64,000 bases of DNA. It comes from Macrothele yani (Eukaryota; Arthropoda; Arachnida; Araneae; Macrothelidae). The notes under the pieces are model-generated. The model made no database searches and was not told the DNA's origin. It was given only the letters and a program-made list of their open reading frames with translations. A program made the translations under genes and the position numbers. The first letter of the stretch is position 1, and each line of letters starts with the position of its first letter. Shown here in pieces: positions 1 through 12,400 of this stretch. The DNA is taken from contig CM077012.1 in NCBI GenBank assembly GCA_039090855.1, forward strand, positions 142,634,541 through 142,698,540, in the 5' to 3' direction.

Positions 1-1639
1 ACTAAGTGGAAAGCACAGAATACAATTCACCAATGTAACTAACTACATTCATTATGCAACAACCGTCTATTCACCTAGAGAAATTCAGTGCTGTGAAGCT
101 TTTAATTCCTAATTAACAGTCCATAATGTCCTTTTAAAGTTTAATAATAATAGCAAAGAAAAAAAATCTGTCATTCATACAAATGCTTGAAAACTTCATA
201 AGTTTTGTAATTTCTGAAAACTACAGCAATGTTAAAATATTTTCAACTGTTAAATATAAAAAAAAAAAATATGTTGACTGAGGTGGGGTATGGTAACAAT
301 TTATCACTGAAACTGAAGAAGGAAAATACTCTTCAAAAGTACATTATTTCCAGCAATCTAATTAAAGTACTGAATTCTTTTGCCCTGGAGTCGGAATAGA
401 ACCCACATCTCCCAAGAGGAAAGTTTGATTCCCACTCCAGGCTAATGTAATTCTCAAGTTTTCTGAGATGATGTTTCATGGTGAACGAAAAGCAATTCAT
501 TACCAAAATCTGATTGTTGAAAATAATGTACCTTATATACTCGCATATAAGCCAAAATTTTTTGGAAGAAATCTTGCTTTTAAAGTCGGAGGGAGGAGGG
601 TCGGCTTATACACGGGTCAGTAAAAATTAGAACTGGCTCCCATGGAGCTTACCGGAAGATTTGTTTATGTTTTAGACCTCGACTTTCCGCATATCGCTGC
701 ATGGCAATTTTCTGACCTTCTGAAAATTACCACACAATCATATAACAAGGTGAGAAAAAAATCTGACCCTGTTTTGAATTTCACTATTTATATCACATAG
801 TGGCACATGGAAAACCGCTATCTAAAAGTAAACAAATTGCGAGGTTTCACCTAACACCTCTTCAGAAATACTTTAAAAAAAAAAATGAAGAAATAGTTTT
901 CCACCCAGAGTAGAATTCCTATGGGAATAGATGCTGCTAATATGATAAGTGAAAAACCTAATCCTGTTTCAAATTCAGACCATGTAATACCTCATTACTT
1001 CCTGTGTGCAACTGTGGGATGCTGTCAACACCACATAAATCACTTTGCTGATGAGGTGGGTCACAGCCAATCGGGCATCTCTTTTCTCCCAAGTTTTGGC
1101 ATACATGTCTTTTGCTCTGTGCTGGCGAAATCCATCCATAATATGGAATAGCAAAGACATAGTGTTTAACAAAAGGTGGTAACTTGTAAAAAAGGCCGAC
1201 ACAGGCCTTTTACGTCTTGAGTGACACAACTTCACCAGAAATGGTTATAAAGTCTCTTGGGGAAAAAAAAAAAGCTGCATAAGTAATGCAATGGATGTTA
1301 CTGGAGTTATTTGGAAACTCCAACAGTGAATCATTCTTTAAAGGATTTTACAGAATATTATCTCAGAAATTTACATAATTCATTTCAATAAATTACTTTC
1401 TAAAATCTTGAAATTTAAGGTCTGCTTATATGGTATTTGTGAAGAATATTTCTGTCTTAGGTTTGATGATAAAATCACATTATGCTACCACACCAGTCTC
1501 TATAATATGTATGTAATTTTAAAGCTTTTGGGTGAATGAATGGCTTTATGGTATGAAGCCAGTTTTTTTTTTTGCTACACTATAAAATTAAGATAAATAT
1601 GTAATTCTCTCTCTCTCTTTTTTTTTTTTTTTGAATTGG
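1..1639. other. Non-coding flank 3' of FCSK; possible relic DNA transposon
   Basis: No gene is visible. Positions 378-445 resemble the head of SINE family A (see 18108). At 535-625 two short ATATAAGCC-type blocks face each other (TATACTCGCATATAAGCC and the mirrored GGCTTATACACGGGTC), and a similar GCTTATATGG lies near 1425. This looks like ends of an old DNA transposon, but no transposase could be recognised. A weak minus-strand frame (975-1235) is unassigned. Confidence 0.3.
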
Positions 1640-1833
1640 GGGTTTTGATGACCACCATGAGCTATAAGTAGTCGCCTGTCCCTTATTTAGGGCCATTGGT
1701 TCCAGGGAAAGGAGAGGGAGACAGTGCCATATGACAAACACAACATCCATGCCTTATCAGAATTCAAACCCGGACTCAACTCGAACGAATGACCATAAGC
1801 CTTCGCTTAGACCACTGTGCTATTGAGGCGGCA
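1640..1833 (-). repeat. tRNA-derived SINE, family B, copy 1
   Basis: Read on the minus strand, the head has a tRNA-like A box (agcacagtggtctaagcg) and a degenerate B box (gggtttgaattc). The body then matches a second copy at 38440-38652 over its whole length. A poly-A tract (T-run 1618-1633 on the plus strand) follows the 3' end, as expected for LINE-mobilised SINEs. It is a retrotransposed copy, not a tRNA gene: the cloverleaf is not kept. Confidence 0.75.
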
Positions 1834-1959
1834 TAATTCTCATACTAGGGTAAATATAAAAAATTAGCACCTAAGCTTTGGCACATAATATTCTTCTTGT
1901 TTTCATCAGAAAATTATCGGTAAGCAAACAGGGTTAGAAAGAAAGTAATGTCTCCAAAT

Positions 1960-3050
1960 GCAAGGCAACAGAAAAGTGCTAAGTACCTTATGTATAGGTC
2001 AATCAAAAATTTAGTTGCCATTGTTTGCCACGACCGGCTTCCATTGTCTGGGCAGTTGTTGGAGAACCGTGGCGGCTTGGATGCAAAGAAGAGAGTAAGT
2101 GCGCATTCGACATCGTCCCTGTTGGTGAACTGCTGTAATGACCAGAAAAGGTAGTAGTCGCTTGGGGCAATGTCCAGAGAATAGGCTGGGTGCAGCAGCA
2201 GCAGCTCCTAACCCAGGCCCCAGATCTTGTGAGAGGCCACCCGTGCTGTGCAAGGTCTTGCTCCATCCTGTTGTAGGAGGACGCCCTTGCTGTTCAGCAA
2301 TACTGGTTGTTTCAATGAGAGTGATGTGTGCAGATCATCGAGCTGATAGCAGTGCACATTGGTGGTGATAGTGGTGTTGTCTGGCAGCAGCTCAAAAAAC
2401 ATGACACCCCACATATCCCACCAAACAGACAGTGGGTGTAAACTGGCTTTGGGAGTCCGCATGGGCTTCTGCTTTGAGTTAAACTACTGTTTTTGGGCAC
2501 TGACATTGTCATACAGGACACAATGTGGTCCAAGAACGGTTCAACTTGGTCACGTGCAAGCAGGGAAACACATGCACTCAAGAGATTTGCGTTCTGCTCA
2601 GCTGTGAGTTGATGAGTACCCACACTCCCCCTCTTGTGCACCTTCCCAAGTTGATGCAGATGTGTGATAATGATCATGTGGGTAGCCCCGAGCTGTTCGC
2701 CTAACTTCCACGTGGTCGAACATGGGTCGGTCCTCACTAAGGTCTTCCATATCCACTGCTGCGGGTCTTCTAGCTTTGGGACGGTCTGACATGTCAACAT
2801 TTCTCTCTGGAAACCGTTCAAACCAACGACGGCAGTGACAATGTGATATGGCATTGGGGTACACACTGGTAATGTTCCTAACAGCACTTGCGGGGGGGGG
2901 TGCTACCATGACGAAAGTCGTACACAGCATGCAATGGCGGATGTGCTCCTTGTCCACTTCCATGTTGCCTGTGTGCTGTGGCCGGGGCTTCAACTTCAGG
3001 TACCTTGTCATTGGAATTTTTTTTCCAACTGAATAAAAGTTTATGCTTTT
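1960..3050 (-). pseudogene. mariner-family transposase relic
   Basis: The minus strand carries a broken mariner/SETMAR-type transposase in several frames. The N-terminal HTH_48 part is at 3011-2700 (ISHCHCRRWFERFPERN, then RPKARRPAAVDMEDL). The middle is at 2620-2450 (SLLARDQVEPFLDHIVS). The catalytic part is at 2462-2208 (VWWDMWGVMFFELLPDN and KGVLLQQDGARPCTA). A C-terminal part is spread to about 2003. At least three frameshifts separate these blocks. Clear terminal inverted repeats were not found. It lies downstream of the FCSK stop codon, within or beyond its 3' UTR. Confidence 0.8.
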
Positions 3051-3382
3051 AATGAAACGACTTACATAATAAAGGAATTTTCATTATCAGTATACAATGT
3101 AACTCAATATATGGTAATCAAGAACTTTAGATGTGGGTGCCTAGCTAACATCCCACTACCATGATGGAACACTAATTATACAGCACATTTTGCTCTTTTT
3201 CTGTGTGTCTTCAGAATGAAAAGGGACACATTTTCACCCATTTCATGAACCATAAATTAAAATTCATAATAAGTTAGACTATTAAGAACACTTTTTCTGT
3301 TGCAGTCCTGGTGTTTTTAGTCTTTTTTTTTTTTTTTGACAGGAATACAATATCTTTCTAGAAACAAAATTCAACAAAGATT

Positions 3383-3472
3383 TTACTCCTCAGCATTGAT
3401 GGACATGTAATGCATATTGTATTTCTTTGAGCTTGCCTCTGGTGGGAGTTCTGAAGATGGACTACAGAAAAT
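3383..3472 (-). CDS. FCSK: FCSK terminal coding exon (predicted)
   Basis: The previous exon ends in phase 0. The acceptor taatactttcag ends at 3473, with a CTAAT branch-point-like motif just upstream, and opens a frame of 29 codons plus TAA at 3385-3383. The residues end [14 protein letters not shown]. The Y-x-hydrophobic-H pattern resembles the last strand of animal FCSK, where the usual tail follows. Two nearer AG sites give wrong phases. No clear polyadenylation signal was found downstream. The call rests on phase, acceptor quality and short similarity, so it is weaker than the other exons. Confidence 0.65.
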   Translation of the reverse strand: MFCSPSSELPPEASSKKYNMHYMSINAEE

Positions 3473-6400
3473 CTGAAAGTATTAGACTTAACCCAACACA
3501 TTTTTGAGCTTGTTTCTTTCCATTCAATTTTTAAGAATATATTCCCTTTTTGTTTTAATGATTTTTTTTTCCAAATGAACCTTGGCTGCATGAACCACAT
3601 GGTTTTCTGTGTGCATGAAATAATAGTTTCCTGGTTCATAGGCTACGAGTTTTAATGTTTTTATAAGTAATTGATTTTAATTATTTCTAATAACCCTATA
3701 AATTAGAGACTGGTTCAAAGAAATACAACATGCATTATGTGTTCTTCAATAATTTTAGAATTTTGTATTTCTTGCCTAAAAATGACTTAAAATTTAAACG
3801 AAGCATGTAAATTAGAGCATAAGTATTAGGATGAATACCGTCTTCACACGATTTTAATGATCTTAAAATATGAAATATATATACAATTAAAATACTGTAA
3901 AACACACTAGCACTTTCAGAGTAACAGTCGCCCCATCATCAGGTATGATCGGATCTCCCAAACCGTTCAGTATAAATATCTGTAGTGCGCCATAACTGCA
4001 ATCGACATAACAGAATCTTGCGATATACACGCCATCTGTTCCGGTGGTTAAACCATGATTAGAGCGACACCACATCACAAATCGAAAACATGATTATAAC
4101 TGCAATATTAAGTATTAAAGTCTAAAAAAGGAAGATAGTTCTGTGGATTGTCCAACACTTGTAGACAAAAGACGTCTCCAAATATCAGGTAGATCCCAAG
4201 GGCAATTATCATTACAGCAACTTCCTTTGAATGCGGAAATGAACAAACTCTCAGTCACCAGTAGCATGTGTGTAGAAGCTGGGGTTATCAAAATTTTGGC
4301 ATTGTCCCAATCAGGGATTAAATCTTCTAAATCAATGTACTTGGTAAGGGCTGTACAGATATGGCTTGCTTTTAAACTATATTTATGTTCCTGCAGCCTG
4401 AGGCACAGTTTCCGACAAGTGGAGCCTATGTAATAGTTAATACTCTCGTGTGAGTCATTGTCCAACAGTGGGATGCAATAAACACCTCACCTCTGTGAAT
4501 CATCAATTCCTGGGCGGTCTTTCCTCAAAACAGATGACAGGTTGTTAACTCCCACGCCAAAATGTAGCGGGTATCTAGAGCAAATTTTAGACATTAAGGT
4601 AGTAAAACCAGGTAGGAAATCCATTTTTCCAACAAACTTTTTAATAACATGTGGATCACCGACCAAAGTTGAGAGAGGTCGACAAGATGCATAAACTCAA
4701 TGAAAATTTTTACAAACAATCTGTCGAGGATAGCCAGCCGAACGAGTGGGCTAAATCAAAAATGTAATCGATTTCCTGATTAAAGAAAAACCTAGTGGAA
4801 GAATGTGTAAATGCTCTATGAAACAAAGAGTAAAGCGCAGCAACTTTATGTTGCATAGGATGAAAGGAGGCAAATGGGATTAAAGAACCCGGGGCAGAAG
4901 GCTTACGATAGACCGAAAAAGATAAGTGATTCGAAATTGGGTGCCTGTGAATATAAAAATCTAGAAAAGGGATTTCACAGTTGTACTCAAGTTGTACCGT
5001 GAGCTTGATAGAGGGATACTTTGAAGAAAGTACGTCGGCGAAACATAAATCATCTTGGGAGTGAGGCCACGCTACCAAGATATCGTCAACGTACCTTAAA
5101 AATAAGAGGGGGGGGGAGAGAAATTCACTAATAACTTTGTTCTCAAGATCCTGAATCAGGATCTCAGCGAGGACTGCTGAAAGAGGGGAACCTTCAAGTT
5201 GCTGATAAATGCAGCTTTAGAATTTAAAAAACGAATGTTGCTTAACAAATCACAAAGCATTCATAACAGCTGAAATTTCGAAGGGGGGGGGGAGGCAGGT
5301 ATCAGCAAGTTTAACCTCAATAATTTGATGTGTAGCCTCTATGGGGTACATTAGGGTACAATGCTACAACATCTGAAAATGCCAAAATGAGAGGCCCTGA
5401 ATGTGGCTGAAGTACCCTAAGCCTATCTAAAGCCTCAACAAGACTCTTAATCGAGTAAAGTGAACTCCCGGTAAATTTGGCAAGATAATTGGCCAAGGCT
5501 TTTTCTAAAGGTCTGGTGGGGCTAATATAGCCCGATACCAGAGGACGAAACGGGTACCCCTCCTTATGCAATTTAATGCGACCAAACATATCAGGCACAC
5601 AGTAACCTGGGGGTGGAGTAAATGCAGACGCAAAGCCCTCAGGAAATTCATGAGCTTTCTTTAACCTATCTAAAGCAGAAACTGTGGACTTCGTTGGATC
5701 GGCACGTAACTCCTTGTGCAAGATAGTATCAATTACTTCATTCATACCTTGAAAATAAAAACTGCTGTTTACAATAACCAACTGCGACGATTTATCAGAT
5801 AAAACAATAGAGATCTGCGGGTCTCTCCTAAGCAGAGAAAGCTGTTGCCTTTCCTCAGCAAAATCAGAATGTACGCTAGGAGGGAGAGAGATAGGAAGGT
5901 TTGAGCTGCCAAGATAGCGTGCCAACTTAACACGGATGAACTCTTGGTCAGTTTCAGGGAGACATTTAGCAATTGATTCAACTTGAGGAATAATAGAAAA
6001 AGCATTACCTTTCAGAACCGGGAAAGTAAACTTGGAACCTCGCTGAAGGGCATGGGCTTGCACAGGATTTAATAAGTGACTACTGAGGTTAACGTAAGAA
6101 GTTGGTGGGCTAGCAAACAAATCTCCATCCCGACTGTTAACCTCATAATCTACTAGATTTCTTAATTTACCAATGTGCACTTTGATAAGAGACTCCACAT
6201 TATGTTCCAAAATAGCCATAGTAATAGTCATTTCACGGTTTACAATAAGAGCATGCTCCTTGTCAACAAGGAACGAATATGACGAGCAACATTTTCGTTG
6301 AAGGTAGTCAATGAAACCTTTTTTGTCTCTAATGGCCTGAGAAAGTCTCTTCACCTCAGCATTACGCAAAACACGGCAGAAAAACATTCGTGCACATGAA

Positions 6401-9400
6401 CCATTAGGATAGTTCGTGTGCACGAATGTTTTTTCTGCATTTAGAGCATAAGTGTTGGCATTTTTATCAATAGTTGCACTGTGTTACACACCCAGGATTG
6501 CAAAATAATCATAGCTACAAAGGTCTGATACAAAACATATTTACTTTACCTTCAAGTTTGAAATTATGCCTTTCACAGATTCTGCATCATCAGGTTGTTT
6601 GGTGAGAATGCACATAAAACCTCCTCCACCAGCTCCAGCAAGCAGCTGTCCATAGCACACAGAATCTAAAGCACTCATTAGGTCTTTTACAGAAGCTGGT
6701 TCACAACCAGGAGCTAGAACCTTCTTCAGTTTCCAGTACGTATTCATCAGACTGCCTATTTGTTTTAAGTCTTCTAAAAATGAACACAAGTAAATATTCA
6801 GTTATGCATATTAACACTGAAGCACTTTTTGATGCACAAAGTGAATAATTTCACTTCAAGGTAAAATACAAAAAAAAAAAAAAAAAAAAGTAATAACCAA
6901 GGCTAGCTAGCATTTTCATATATATTAACACATATTTTTCCTTCATTGAGTTTTGAAATTGACATTGTTTCGCTATATCTTTTTCAGATACTTAAAAACA
7001 GGATGGCATGAATTTTATTTTGGAAGTCGAATTCTTGCATGTACAGTCAAACCTCGATTTAACGAACTTCAAGGGGCCAACAGTCTTGTACATAAAATCG
7101 TGGAATTCGCTAAATCAAGGAAGCCATTTGAATGAAACATTCAAATTAAGCTAGTGTTGATAATAGAATACATAAGCAGCTGTGTTCTCTTTCTTTAAGT
7201 GACATTTAAATTATGTATAATACGTACACATTTACTTTGAATATTAAATATGTACATAATTCGTAGATATTAGACTTCAACATGTAGCATTAAATTTTAA
7301 GCATACTTTAAAATTGCGAGAAAATCCACGATAGTTGATTTCTTTTATATATTACAGAAAAGAAATGCTTTAGAGAAGATTGCTTATTTTTTTCTGAACT
7401 GCGTGAAAAATGTCATCATTAATATTGAAGCGCATCAAGTAGTTTTTAGCACATTCTATACCGTTAGCAGCAAATTTTCAGTTCTGCTTCATGTTCTTTG
7501 TCAGAATCTGATGCATTTAGTCAGGTTCATTCAAAACATCATCAAGAGATTGCATTTGGCAGGCATGAACATCTGCATTACAATCAACATAATAGGAAAA
7601 CACAATACCTGATGAGGTAATTTCATTTCATTCTGCAGACCTCGGCGCAAGTCACTTTTCTCACTATTTGTCACCTTTTTTTAACTTTTTTACAATTTTG
7701 TCACTATTCTCACCTTTTTCTTAAGTGTGCCAGTATTTTTTTTTTCTTTCAATTTAGCTATAGTTTTGCATTGTTGTATTTTATATCTAGGGGATTTTTT
7801 GTCAGATGAAAGAAGAAATGCTGAAACAAAAATAAATTGTTTTGTAAACACCCATCCCTGTGGAACAGGTGGGTGGGGTCACGAGTTGTAAACGCGACCT
7901 CACCACTCACCTCAGAAGCAAGAGCGGGCAAGAGGCTGTGACGCACGCACCGCACCTCTCCCCGTAACCCCACCTACAGCAGCCAGGTGGTTCTCTCAAG
8001 GATTTTTTCAAGTGGAATAAAAATGACGAAAGTTTATCTCTGTGGATTTTTCATGAAAATCTCTGAAATGTTGATCGCCATAAATCGATAATAGGAATGA
8101 GCCCTCCAAATTTCGCTTAAATCAATTAAAAACTTTTTAAACGGGTCATAATTTTTTTATTTGCTCTTTATCATGTGCCTAGAATTCGTAATCGTCATTT
8201 TACGGCTAATTCAAAAACATTTTTGCCAATTCACTTGAAATTTTTAAGGTCACCATCTCCTAGCCAATTATAGTATATGTACAAATTTCAGCCAGTTACG
8301 TGAAGAATTCGGAAAAATGGTTTTCTTAATTTTTTTAGCAAGTCTTTTGTAAAAAAAGATCGTGCTTATATTATTGGTTTGTCCGTCCGTCTGTAGACAC
8401 GATATCTCTGCAACAATTAGTCTGATTTGAAAAATTCATTTTGCATAGGGAAGCTTGAAATATACGAATGATGATCCTTCATTTCGTTTTTTTTTTTTTA
8501 CGATGTACAATTTCACCGCTAGAGGACGTAAATGCAGATGATGTCGAATTCAAAAACACATTTTATTCCACATATTTGCTTCTAAACATCCGATTGAAAA
8601 AATTATTTTATCTTTCGATTCCATTTATGTCGAAGAGTATTTTAGGAATAGTTGCTTTTTTAGGCTTTCCAACCGTAGGTTGAAGAAGCGTATATGCTCC
8701 AGCTTTGTCCGTCCGTCTGCACGATAACTCACGTGAAAATGGTTCGATTTCGATGAAATTTTAGTATGTGGTAGGGGACCACCTGGGGACGAACCCTATT
8801 GAAAATGGGCGAAGCAGGGTCAAAGGTCAGGACATAGGAGCGGGATCCATTCCATTGCCTTTATGCATCATAACTTGCGTAAAAATGGTTCGATTTCGAT
8901 GAAATTTTAGTATGCGATAGGGAACCACCTGGGCATAAACCCTATTGAAAATGGGCGAAATGGAGTCAAAGGTCAGGCAGGACATAAGAGCGGGATTTGT
9001 TCCGTTGCCCTTATACGTCATAACTTGCGTAAAAATGGTTCGATTTCGATGAAATTTTAGTATGTGGTAGGGAACCACCTGGGCACGAGCCCTATTGAAA
9101 ATGGGCGGAATGGGGTCAAAGGTCAGGACATAAAAGCAGGATCCATTCCATTGCCTTTATGCGTCATAACATGCGTAAATACGATTCGATTTCGATGAAA
9201 TTTTTGTAACCACCTGGGCACAAACCCTATTGAAAATGGGCGAAATGGGGTCAAAGGTCAGACAGGGCATAAGAGCGGGATTTATTCCGTTGCCCTTATA
9301 CGTCATAACTTGCGTAAAAATGGTTCGATTTCGAAGAAATTTTAGTATGTGGTAGGGAACCACCTGGGCACAAACCCTATTGAAAATAGGCGAAATGGGT

Positions 9401-12400
9401 CAAAGGTCAGGCAGGGCATAAGAGCAGGTATATTCCATTGCCCTTATGCGTCATAACTTGCGTAAAAATGGTTCGATTTCGATCAAATTTTAGTATTTGG
9501 TAAGGAACCACCTGGAGAGGAACCCTTTTTAAAATGGGCGGAATGGAGTCAAAGGTCAGGACATAAAAGCGGGATCCATTCCATTGCCTTTATGCGTCAT
9601 AACATACGTAAATATGGTTCGATTTCAATGAAATTTTAGTATGTGGTAGGGAACCACTGGGGACGAACTCTATTGAAAATGGGTGAAATGGGGTCAAAGG
9701 TCAGGACACTGGAGTGGGATCCATTCCATTGCCCTTGTGCATCATAACTTACCTAAAATGTTTGGATTGCGACAAAACTTTATCATGTTGTTCCGGAGGT
9801 ATAGTGAATCGGTTCTGTTGAATATCACCGAAATGGGGTCAAAGGTCATTGCACAAAAGCCAGATTTATTCCACAGCCATTATTCTCATAACTTGTGTAA
9901 AACTGCCTCTATTGCAACAAAACTTTATCATGTTGTTCCGGAGGTATAGTGAACCGGTTCTGCTGAATATCATCAAAATGGGGTCAAAGGTCAGGACACA
10001 GGAGCGAGATTTATTCCACAGCCATTATCCACATAACTTGAGTAATAATTTCTGGTATGTTGGAAAGCGTATCATAATCAATGCATTTTATGATTTTACT
10101 AACTTGTTCAAATTACGCATAGATTTTCCGCTAGGGGCGTAAAAGTAAATTACGTTTTCCACGATATCTCTTCTTCTACAACTCCGATTTGAAAAACGTT
10201 TTCTTTAGCAGATATAGCTCCAGATGAAAAATCTTTTGCATATAATTTCTAATTTTTGGTAAAGAATACTTTGTCCACCAGGGGGCGTAAGTGATAAATT
10301 TTGCTTCTGATGTACACTGGCGGAAAGTGGAAAAAGAACACCAAGAAGGAATTGGCGGACGATCATGAAATTTACATATGTTAATGGGGTCGAGTTTACG
10401 TAGGTGTGATGTTAATTTTGGGACCAACCAGTGAGCGCTTACGCCACAGCACGGCATAATATGCAAATTATCGTTGGTGGTATTTAAGGAGTACGGCAAA
10501 GTGAATGTAATCAGTCGTCAGCGTACGGACACGTGCGAAGACCCTGAAGAAGCTGCAATGCCTGGACATGGAAGACGTGTACAATTTCAGCAGTTATCGG
10601 ACTTTGAGCGAGGTCATCTAGTCGGACTCCACGAGGCCAGGTGGTCGTATCGTCGTATTGTGGAGCGAAGTGGATGGGAAGTATCGGTGGTGGTACGATG
10701 GTGGCGTAGATGGTCCGAGGAACATTCCCACACGAGAAGACGTGGAACCGGGAGTCACAGAAGGACTGATGAGCGGACCGATTGAAGCATAAGAAGAGTG
10801 GCGTTGTCAAGCAGAACATCCACTGGGATGCAAATCCGAGCTGCCGTTGCACCTGAGGTGACTGTGCGAACAATCCGCAACCGTCTACTGGATGCAGGAC
10901 TACGTGCATGTGTGCCTCTGGCATGTGTACCTCTGACTCCAGCCTACCGTCAGGAATGGCTGCAGTGGTGTCGCCAACGTCTGCACTGGAGAACGCAATG
11001 GCGATCTGTCGTGTTCAGCGATGAAAGCAGATTCTGCTTGGGAGCCTCTGATGGCCGTATGCGTGTTCGCAGACGCAGAGGGGAGCGTCCCCACCCTTCT
11101 TGCATCCGCCAGTGACACACAGGGCCTACACCTGGTCTCCTGGTGTGGGAAGCGATCAGCTATCACTCCCGTACACAACTAGTGTTTGTACCGGGTACGT
11201 TAAACAGCACCCCCTACATCAACAACATCATTCAGCCTGTTGTTGTGCCATTTGTAAGGTCGGTCCATCGTGGTGTTTTCCAGCAAGATAACTCACTGTT
11301 ACGGTTTTCCAGCAAGAGACATCACGGTTACGGTTAACCTTGACGGTTTAGGTTATTTTTCAACAAATCCTGCCAGATGTTAGGCAGGGAAAATCCTTTG
11401 CAGTCATTGATGATGGAATTTTGATTTTTCTCAATCTCTATTCCTTCTTTCAGTTTTCTTTTTTGGAAATTGCTTTGGAAACTGATTACTTTAAGGGAAT
11501 TCCAATCTATGCTGTGCCTAGTTTCTCTAACATGCCTATCTAATCCAGTCTTGTTGGAGCAATTTTTTACAGCTGCTTTATGCTCAGCTACACGAGTTTC
11601 TAGTCTGCGACCTGTTTCACCTTTGTAAGATAGTCCACAACTACAATTTACTTCATAAACTACTCCTTGCATTTTTAAAATATCTTCTTCTCTTTGAACT
11701 ATTTTAGGGAAAAAAATTTTAACTTTGTTCTCTAAACTTGGAGCTAGAAACTCGTGTAGCTGAGCATAAAGCAGCTATAAAAAATTGCTCCAACAAGACT
11801 GGATTAGATAGGCATGTTAGAGAAACTAGGCACAGCATAGATTGGAATTCCCTTAAAGTAATCAGTTTCCAAAGCAATTTCCAAAAAAGAAAACTGAAAG
11901 AAGGAATAGAGATTGAGAAAAATCAAAATTCCATCATCAATGACTGCAAAGGATTTTCCCTGCCTAACATCTGGCAGGATTTGTTGAAAAATAACCTAAA
12001 CCGTCAAGGTTAACCGTAACCGTCAAGGTAAACCGTAACCGTGATAGTGACAAGTAAAGAGTGACAACAACAAGACAGCCTGAAGAAGGAGAAGAGTTTT
12101 CTCCGAAAATTTGCTATTATTGTAAAAAATTTCCTAGTAAAATTCCCATAAAAAATGCTTTAGATTATTAATTCAATTAAACTAGGAAGCCATTTCTCAA
12201 CATGAGCTTTATTCAAAGAAGTAAATCTGTTCAAAGTGCAAATTATATTTCTATCCATATACTGTGTGTGTGTGTGTGTGTGTGTTCTATCATTTTAAAC
12301 GGTTTAGTCTGGTTTTCAATTATTTGAGCAGTCACTATTTAGTCACTAAAAAAAAAATTGGTCACTTTTCTCACTTTTTCTCCAAAAAAGTCACTTTTCT

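Noticed and set aside
3358..3639. 93-codon minus-strand frame as the FCSK terminal exon
   Set aside because: It is in a different frame from the one required by the phase-0 donor at 6550; the frame entering at 3472 fits better and ends at TAA 3385-3383.
8690..10030. CRISPR-like or coding repeats
   Set aside because: Units are ~145 bases, diverged over their full length with no repeat/spacer pattern, and the open frames across them are short and inconsistent.
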